From the NCBI RefSeq assembly GCF_040546275.1, contig NZ_JBEPNO010000015.1, positions 62,001 through 126,000 of the forward strand: a DNA stretch of 64,000 bases. Reading direction: 5' to 3'. The position numbers and the translations under genes are program-made. This stretch comes from Nakamurella sp040546275 (GTDB taxonomy: Bacteria > Actinomycetota > Actinomycetes > Mycobacteriales > Nakamurellaceae). Under the pieces are notes generated by a model. That model was not told the origin of the DNA and made no database searches. It worked only from the letters and a program-made list of their open reading frames with translations. Shown here in pieces: positions 58,480 to 64,000 of the stretch. The stretch's first letter is position 1; the number at the start of each line of letters is the position of its first letter.

Positions 58480-59087
58480 GCCGCTTCTCCGGGCCTGGGC
58501 GCCGGGTGACTGGCGCGGTGGTCGGTCTGGTCCGGCGCGGGAACACCGTCGGACTCGGTGCGGCGGAAGGAGAATCCGCGGTGCAGGAAGTAACTGCAGA
58601 CCACCCAGACGACCGTGAACGCGAGCTGGGCCGGCAGTTCCTTCCACCCGAAGACCTTCGTGAGGATCGGGAGCACGGCGAGGTTCACGCTCACCGGGAT
58701 GACGTTCACGAGTACGAACCGGGAGAAGTCGCGCAGCACGTGCCCGGACACCCGGAAGACGAACCGGCGGTGCAGGACGAACGCGAACGGGATGGCGATG
58801 CACTGCGCGAGCAGCACGGCCACGTCGCCACCCCACAGGTGGATGAACGAGTTGAAGAAGACGAACCCGGCCAGCCCGACTGCCGTGTTCAGACCGCCGA
58901 CGATGAGGAACGCCACCCGCTGGTCGCGGATCAACCGCAGCAGCGGCCCCGGGGAGTCCGACTCCTCGGCCGACGGCTTCGGGACCTCCGGCAGCGACGG
59001 CTCCGGCGACCCGGACGGCAGCGGGCGTCCCGACCGGTCTGCCGGGTCGGGCCGTTGCGAGGGATCCAGCCGCGGGTGGCTCGCCAT
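58476..59087 (-). CDS. GtrA-like membrane protein
   Basis: 203 residues from the ATG at 59087, overlapping the previous stop by one base (TGATG). Four membrane helices: VAFLIVGGLNTAVGLAGFVFF, VAVLLAQCIAIPFAFVLHRRFVF, FVLVNVIPVSVNLAVLPIL and LAFTVVWVVCSYFLHRGFSF, the GtrA pattern. GtrA proteins help flip or transport polyprenyl-linked sugars. A ~60-residue Pro/Ser/Asp-rich N-terminus is cytoplasmic. Coupled to the GT2 gene downstream. Confidence 0.87.
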   Translation of the reverse strand: MASHPRLDPSQRPDPADRSGRPLPSGSPEPSLPEVPKPSAEESDSPGPLLRLIRDQRVAFLIVGGLNTAVGLAGFVFFNSFIHLWGGDVAVLLAQCIAIPFAFVLHRRFVFRVSGHVLRDFSRFVLVNVIPVSVNLAVLPILTKVFGWKELPAQLAFTVVWVVCSYFLHRGFSFRRTESDGVPAPDQTDHRASHPAPRPGEAA

Positions 59088-60055
59088 CAGGCCTGCAGGT
59101 CGGTGTCGACCATCGCCGCGACGATCTCGTCGAAGGCCAGCGTCGGCGCCCAACCGAGTTCGGCGCGGGCCCGGCTGGAGTCGCCGGTCAGCTCCACGGC
59201 GTCGACCGGGCGGACGAAAGCCGGGTCGACCCGCACGTACCGCTCCCAGTCGGTGATGCCGGCGTGGGTGAACGCGGCGGCGACGAACTCCGACACCGAG
59301 TGCGACACGCCGGTGGCGATCACGTAGTCCGAGGCCACGTCATGACGGGCCGCCCTGACCATCGCGTCGACGTAGTCAGGGGCCCAGCCCCAGTCACGGC
59401 GGGCGTCCAGGTTGCCCAGCGCCAGTTCGTCGGCCTCGCCGCGGGCGATCAGCGCGGCGGTCCTGGTGATCTTGCGGGTGACGAATGCCGTCGGGCGGCG
59501 TGGTGACTCGTGGTTGTAGAGGATCGCCGAGACCGCGTGCAGACCACGACCGCGGTAGACGCCGACCATGTGGTGCGCATAGGCCTTCGCCGCGCCGTAG
59601 GGCGAGACCGGTGCGATCGGCGCCGATTCGTCCTGTGGGCTGATCACCGGATTGCCGAAGATCTCCGCGCTGGCGGCCTGGACCACCCGGACCGAGCTGC
59701 CGCGCGCCTCCGACAACTCCCACGCCGCCTGCAGCACTGCCGCCACCGCGAGGCCCGAGACCTCGCCGGTGGCAACGGGTTCAGCCCACGACTTCGCGAC
59801 AGAGGAGATACCGGCGAGGTTGTAGATCTCGTCCGGTGCGATCTCCTTGATCAGCGCGGTGAGTGCAGGGGTGTCCGTCAGGTCGGCGATGTGCAGATGG
59901 GCGGCGCCCAGCTGCGGGCCAGTGCCGTCCGACGAGGGCGCCGGTCGGTCCTGCTCCCGGACCAACCCGTGCACCTCGTCACCGGCCGCGAGCAGTTGCT
60001 CGGCCAGGTACCCGCCGTCCTGGCCGGACAGTCCGGTGATGAAGACCTTCCCCAT
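59087..60055 (-). CDS. GDP-4-keto-6-deoxymannose reductase-like SDR (Gmd paralogue)
   Basis: 322 residues. FITGLSGQDGGYLAEQLLAAG (NAD site), QAASAEIFG and SPYGAAKAYAH (Tyr-xxx-Lys) place it in the extended SDR group next to Gmd. It shares with Gmd the blocks LYNHESPRRPTAFVTRKI and LGNLDARRDWGWAPDYV, so it is either a second dehydratase or, more likely given pairing with gmd, an Rmd-type reductase giving GDP-D-rhamnose. Nine bases separate it from gmd. The assignment within the pair is uncertain. Confidence 0.78.
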   Translation of the reverse strand: MGKVFITGLSGQDGGYLAEQLLAAGDEVHGLVREQDRPAPSSDGTGPQLGAAHLHIADLTDTPALTALIKEIAPDEIYNLAGISSVAKSWAEPVATGEVSGLAVAAVLQAAWELSEARGSSVRVVQAASAEIFGNPVISPQDESAPIAPVSPYGAAKAYAHHMVGVYRGRGLHAVSAILYNHESPRRPTAFVTRKITRTAALIARGEADELALGNLDARRDWGWAPDYVDAMVRAARHDVASDYVIATGVSHSVSEFVAAAFTHAGITDWERYVRVDPAFVRPVDAVELTGDSSRARAELGWAPTLAFDEIVAAMVDTDLQA

Positions 60056-60064
60056 GCCGTCGGG

Positions 60065-61051
60065 CTACTTGCCCGACAGCGCGCGCTGCTGCGCAAGATC
60101 GTTGTCGACCATCATGTGCACCAGCTCGGTGAACGAGACCTTGGGCGTCCAACCGAGTTTGTCCTTCGCCTTGCTGGCGTCGCCGATCAGCAGATCGACC
60201 TCGGCCGGCCGGAAGAACTTGGGGTCGACGAAGACGTAGGAGGACCAGTCCTCGATGCCGACCCGGGCGAACGCGATGTCCAGGAGCTCGCGGATCGAGT
60301 GCGTCTCACCGGTGGAGATGACGTAGTCGTCGGCCTCGTCCGCCTGCAGCATCCGCCACATGGCCTCGACGTAGTCGCCGGCAAAACCCCAGTCGCGCTT
60401 GGCATCCAGGTTACCCAGCGACAGCTTGTCCTGCAGGCCGAGGCTGATCCGGGCGACCGCCTGGGTGACCTTGCGGGTGACGAACTCGCTGCCACGCCGC
60501 GGCGACTCGTGGTTGAACAGGATGCCGGAGCTGGCATGCATGCCGTAGGACTCGCGGTAGTTGATCGTCATGTAGTGGCCGTAGACCTTGGCGACGCCGT
60601 AGGGCGAGCGCGGCCACAGCAGGGTCGACTCGCTCTGCGGGACGTGCTGGACCTTGCCGAACATCTCCGAGGACGACGCCTGGTAGAAACGCACCTTCGA
60701 GACGTCGTCGCCCGCGTAGAGGCGGGTGGCCTCGAGCATGTTGAGCACGCCGATCCCGGTGACGTCGCTGGTCAGCGCTGCGTTCTCCCACGAGTACGCG
60801 ACGAAGGAGATGGCGCCGAGGTTGTAGACCTCGTCGGGCTTCGCGACGTTGTAGGCGCGGATCAGGCTGGACAGGTCGGTGATGTCGCCGGTCAGCAGGG
60901 TGACGCCGGGCAGCTCCTGCTCGACGAGCGCGCGCTTGGGGTTGTTCTGCCCCCGGATCAGCCCGAACACCTCATATCCCTTGGACAGCAGCAGTTCGGC
61001 CAGGTAGAGGCCATCCTGTCCGGTGATTCCGGTGATGAGGGCGCGAGGCAT
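60065..61051 (-). CDS. gmd: GDP-mannose 4,6-dehydratase
   Basis: 328 residues. ALITGITGQDGLYLAELLLSKGYEV, catalytic region ASSSEMFGKV (Ser/Glu) and SPYGVAKVYGHYMT (Tyr-xxx-Lys), FNHESPRRGSEFVTRKV, NLDAKRDWGFAGDYVEAMW: the full Gmd signature. It converts GDP-mannose to GDP-4-keto-6-deoxymannose, the branch point for GDP-rhamnose, GDP-fucose and related sugars. GDP-mannose comes from the enzyme at 49187. First gene of the minus-strand group. Confidence 0.93.
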   Translation of the reverse strand: MPRALITGITGQDGLYLAELLLSKGYEVFGLIRGQNNPKRALVEQELPGVTLLTGDITDLSSLIRAYNVAKPDEVYNLGAISFVAYSWENAALTSDVTGIGVLNMLEATRLYAGDDVSKVRFYQASSSEMFGKVQHVPQSESTLLWPRSPYGVAKVYGHYMTINYRESYGMHASSGILFNHESPRRGSEFVTRKVTQAVARISLGLQDKLSLGNLDAKRDWGFAGDYVEAMWRMLQADEADDYVISTGETHSIRELLDIAFARVGIEDWSSYVFVDPKFFRPAEVDLLIGDASKAKDKLGWTPKVSFTELVHMMVDNDLAQQRALSGK

Positions 61052-61329
61052 GGATCTCCTTCTCGTGGAGTGACAGTGGTGTCGGTTCGTGTTCGGGGGA
61101 CATCGTAACCATCTTCAGGGCCCCGACCGGCCCGGACACTGCCGCGGTCACCGCCGGGCCGGGCCGGGCCGCGCGCGGGGCGAGCCTCGCGGCGACGAGG
61201 TCACGATATGATCCGACGCCGGTGCCTGCACCGGCCGCGGCCGAGTCCGCGAAGCTCCGGCACCATCCGCAGAAGATCACCACCACACGTGGATCAGTAC
61301 TTCCGACAGCACGAATCGAGAGGACTCCG

Positions 61330-62853
61330 ATGGCTTCGAATCGCCCGGCCACGAAGGGTCGTTCGGCCGCGGATCCCGCCGACGCGGCGGCGATGTCGTT
61401 GATGGCCAGGATCGCCGAGCGCGCCGGGTCCGTGCGCGCTCTCGTCCGTCGGACCCCGCCGCCACCGCCGGCGCCCGCCCCCGGAGCCGGGGTCACGACG
61501 GCCCAGCTGGTGAACGCCCGCCTGCTGCTGTCCGAGCAGAACATCGTCGGTCCGACCCGGATGCGCTTCGCCAAGCGACTGCTGATGCGGTCGTCCCGGC
61601 TGTACACGCACAAATTGGTGCGGGCCGGCCAGGACCTCGCCGACGCGATCGAGATGCTCGAGATCACGCACGGTCGGGCCCTCGGCGAGATGCGGAACCA
61701 GCTGGACACGGGCTCGGCGTCCGGCAACGCCAGCATGGTCGACCGGGTCGCCAAGCTGGAGCTCGACCTCGGGCGGCTGAGCAACAGCCTGCACGCCCAG
61801 CTGACGAGCGTCGAGCTCGGTGTCGACGACGTCGCCGAGAGCGTCGAGAAGGTCACCGAGAACGTGGCCGGCAGTGTCGGCGGACTCACCGAACTCATCG
61901 CGCAGACGACGGCCTCGCTCAAGGAGGACGACCACGCGATGCACGAGAACGCCCGCGGTCTGGACGTCCGGCTGTCGGCCATGGAGCGCACCGCTCTGCA
62001 CGATCGCAGCGAACTGCACCGCACCAGGACACTCGTCAGCCGGCTCGTCCGGACGGCATCGGCGCAGATCGGCACGCCCCCCGGGATCACGCAGGACGCA
62101 GTGCCCTCAGCCCTGAAGGCCGGCCCCGTGCTCGAGCCGGGCATCCCGGCGACGCTGGACGACTCGACCTACGTCGACTTCGAGCACCGTTTCCGCGGCA
62201 CCCGTGACGAGATCCGCGCCCGCCAGCAGGATGCGGTGCCGTTCGTATCCGGTTTCGCCGGCAGTACCTCGCCGGTGCTCGACCTCGGCTGCGGACGCGG
62301 CGAATGGCTCGACCTGCTCGACGAGCTGAGCGTCAAGGCGTACGGCGTCGACTCGAACACGGCCATGGTCGCCGAGGCCCTGGACGCCGGTCTCGACGCG
62401 CGGGTCGGCGACGCGCTCGCGCACCTGGAGCAGCTGCCGGAATCGAGTCTGCAGGCCGTCACCGCGTTCCAGTTCGTCGAGCACATCCCGATGGACGTGC
62501 TGGTCAGGCTGCTGGACAGCGCCCTGCTCGCCCTCCGACCCGGTGGAGTGCTGCTGCTCGAGACGCCCAACCCGACCAACCTCATCGTCGGTGCGGCCAA
62601 CTTCTACCTCGACCCGACGCACCTGCGGGTGCTGCACCCGGACTTCCTCGCCTTCCTGGTGGAGTCCCGCGGCTTCGTCGACGTGGAGGTCCACTACGTC
62701 CACCCCGTCATCGAGGATTCGGTGCTGAAGGAGGGCGACCCGGAGAACGGGGAGGCCGACGCCAGGCTGAGCCGGGTGGTCCGCAACGTGGAATGGGCGC
62801 TCTTCGGTCCGCAGGACTACCTGGTGCATGCGCGCCGCGCCGAGGTCGCCTGA
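61330..62853 (+). CDS. Coiled-coil SAM-dependent methyltransferase
   Basis: 507 residues from the ATG at 61330 with GAGAGGA upstream. Residues ~60-250 are helical with a long heptad-like stretch (VDRVAKLELDLGRLSNSLHAQL...VEKVTENVAGSVG), and the methyltransferase domain has VLDLGCGRGEWLDLL (Asp318), FQFVEHIPMDVLVRLLDS and LLLETPNP. Layout resembles chain-terminating or capping methyltransferases of polysaccharide systems such as WbdD, which use a coiled coil as a molecular ruler. That role is inference. Divergent from gmd; coupled to the GT4 gene. Confidence 0.8.
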   Translation: MASNRPATKGRSAADPADAAAMSLMARIAERAGSVRALVRRTPPPPPAPAPGAGVTTAQLVNARLLLSEQNIVGPTRMRFAKRLLMRSSRLYTHKLVRAGQDLADAIEMLEITHGRALGEMRNQLDTGSASGNASMVDRVAKLELDLGRLSNSLHAQLTSVELGVDDVAESVEKVTENVAGSVGGLTELIAQTTASLKEDDHAMHENARGLDVRLSAMERTALHDRSELHRTRTLVSRLVRTASAQIGTPPGITQDAVPSALKAGPVLEPGIPATLDDSTYVDFEHRFRGTRDEIRARQQDAVPFVSGFAGSTSPVLDLGCGRGEWLDLLDELSVKAYGVDSNTAMVAEALDAGLDARVGDALAHLEQLPESSLQAVTAFQFVEHIPMDVLVRLLDSALLALRPGGVLLLETPNPTNLIVGAANFYLDPTHLRVLHPDFLAFLVESRGFVDVEVHYVHPVIEDSVLKEGDPENGEADARLSRVVRNVEWALFGPQDYLVHARRAEVA

Positions 62854-64000
62854 TGAAGATCGGGATCGTCAAGCCCGATTGGCGGATTCGTGGCGGCTTC
62901 GAGAAGGTGCTCGGCGTCATCGAGCAGGACCTGATCGACGCCGGCCACGAGATCCGCTGGTTCCAGATCGACGTCCCGACCGTGCCGCGCCACCCGTTCG
63001 ACACCGAGGTCCCCCCGGAGAGCTGGGACCGCGCACCGGAGTGGTTCAGCCACCTCGCCCTGCTCGAGGCGTTCCGCAACCTGGACGTCTCGTGGGCCGA
63101 CATGGTGATCTCCACCCAGCCGCCGTCGTACGCGGTCCAGCACCCCCGGCTGCTGGCGCTGTTCTACCACCACGCGCGCGCCTTCTACGACCTCGAGGAC
63201 GTCTGGATCCGCGCCGGTCACGCGCCGAAACAGTTGCACACCAAGGCTTCTGCCCTGCTCCGCGAGGCCGAGGCGCAGGACTTCGCCGGGGTCACCCACT
63301 TCCTGGCCGGCTCCGAGCGGGCCATCGAGCGGTTGCACCGGTTCCAGGGCCCTGACGTGCCCGTCAGCCTGTACCAGGCCGCCGGCCCGACCATGTCGGA
63401 GGATGCCGGGGCCGACGACGCGCCGGAGGGCAGATTCGAGCACGTCCTCTGCGTCAGCCGTCACGAGTTCACCAAGCGAACCGAGCTGGCCGTGCTCGGT
63501 ATCGCCGCGGCAGCGGGGGCCACCGGTGTCCTGGTCGGCGACGGCGGGCGGCTGCCGTTCGTCCGCCAGTTGGCCGGCGAACTGGCCGCCGGACTCGACC
63601 CACACGGTCTCGCCGACGAGGACATCTGGCTGAACTCCGGCATCCCCGACGGACCCGCCGAGGGCGAACACCCGCGTATCGACATCGCCGGCCGGGTCGA
63701 CGACGACACCCTCGCCGACCTGTACCGGAACGCGTTGTGCGTGCTGGCCCCGGCCTACGACGAGGACGACGGCCTGACGATCGTCGAGGCGATGAGCCAC
63801 GGCAAACCGGTGATCGTCCTGCGCGACGGCGGCGGGCTGACCGCCCTGGTCCGCCAGGGCGAGAACGGTCTCGTGGTCGACCCGACCCCGGCGGCCATCG
63901 CGGCCGCGATCGACCTGCTGTCCGACGAGCCCGCCCTGGCCAGGGCGATGGGCGAGAAGGGCCGGCAGACCGCCCGCGAACGGACGCCGGAAAGGGCAAG
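62853..64000 (+). CDS. GT4 family glycosyltransferase, 3' end outside the window
   Basis: The frame is open from ATG 62853 (TGATG overlap with the methyltransferase stop) to the window end, at least 382 residues. N-terminal MKIGIVKPDWRIRGGFEKVLGVIEQ is a GT-B start with the Gly-rich loop. The C-terminal lobe has HVLCVSRHEFTKRTEL, IDIAGRVDDDTLADLYRNALCVLAPAYDEDDGLTIVEAMSHGKPVIV with the E-x7-E motif (DEDDGLTIVE), typical of GT4. A retaining glycosyltransferase for chain extension; donor unknown, possibly the GDP-deoxyhexose made here. Confidence 0.88.
   Translation, partial: MKIGIVKPDWRIRGGFEKVLGVIEQDLIDAGHEIRWFQIDVPTVPRHPFDTEVPPESWDRAPEWFSHLALLEAFRNLDVSWADMVISTQPPSYAVQHPRLLALFYHHARAFYDLEDVWIRAGHAPKQLHTKASALLREAEAQDFAGVTHFLAGSERAIERLHRFQGPDVPVSLYQAAGPTMSEDAGADDAPEGRFEHVLCVSRHEFTKRTELAVLGIAAAAGATGVLVGDGGRLPFVRQLAGELAAGLDPHGLADEDIWLNSGIPDGPAEGEHPRIDIAGRVDDDTLADLYRNALCVLAPAYDEDDGLTIVEAMSHGKPVIVLRDGGGLTALVRQGENGLVVDPTPAAIAAAIDLLSDEPALARAMGEKGRQTARERTPERA

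Noticed and set aside
1..64000. tRNA, rRNA, CRISPR array, insertion sequence or prophage
   Set aside because: No cloverleaf with the TTCGANNC arm, no rRNA core sequence, no evenly spaced repeat-spacer array of CRISPR size, and no transposase, integrase or phage structural protein was seen.

Overview
The window is high-GC DNA with frequent GTG starts, many 1-4 base stop/start overlaps, and marker genes of the Actinomycetia: mihF, a WhiB2-type regulator, fbiA/fbiB of coenzyme F420, a helicase-dead PriA, DUF3558, DUF1844 and DUF3499 proteins. Gene order matches two blocks conserved in actinobacteria (mihF-gmk-rpoZ-coaBC-metK-priA-fmt-rsmB-rpe-ribE-ribBA-ribH, and manA-SIS protein-DUF3499-whiB2-fbiA-fbiB-mannose-1-P guanylyltransferase). 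A Nakamurella-like organism is my guess, but the sequence alone does not settle the genus. No tRNA, rRNA, CRISPR or prophage was seen.

Layout. 1-3.9 kb is accessory: an exported protein tail, a PemK-like toxin fold, a GNAT enzyme, a decayed type VII secretion toxin with its decayed immunity gene, and a DUF3558 lipoprotein. 4-14.3 kb holds a divergent pair of operons. One carries a tandem Lrp regulator translationally coupled to a half-length EPSP-synthase-like protein. The other carries an amino-acid ABC importer and five catabolic enzymes (D-2-hydroxyacid dehydrogenase, ThDP enzyme, ureohydrolase, TIM-barrel protein, Rieske oxygenase), which reads as an import and breakdown pathway for a guanidino-type compound. 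14.5-18.5 kb has a lipoprotein, a divergent LysR/EamA pair and an exported protein. 18.5-21.5 kb is infC-rpmI-rplT-tsnR behind a long leader with an attenuator and a non-canonical AUC start.

22-43 kb is core metabolism, almost all on the minus strand: riboflavin genes, rpe, rsmB, fmt, priA, metK, coaBC, rpoZ, gmk, mihF, a biotin carboxylase and manA. Two accessory islets break the conserved order: a methyltransferase between rpe and rsmB, flanked by two copies of one palindrome, and a GNAT-map-XRE group between fmt and priA with short tandem repeats. 43-50 kb holds the whiB2/F420/GDP-mannose group.

50.6-53.2 kb is a three-copy array of an unrecognised exported protein family whose middle copy is dead. 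53.3 kb to the end is a surface-glycan locus: several glycosyltransferases, GtrA flippase, GDP-mannose 4,6-dehydratase plus an Rmd-like paralogue, and a coiled-coil methyltransferase. With manA and the guanylyltransferase, the window encodes most of the route from fructose-6-P to GDP-deoxyhexose; phosphomannomutase is not here.

A recurring theme is repeat DNA at gene borders and even inside genes: long perfect palindromes, 15-21 bp tandem repeats, a 57-bp repeat inside the start of coaBC, and a six-copy ACCGGTATGA cluster.
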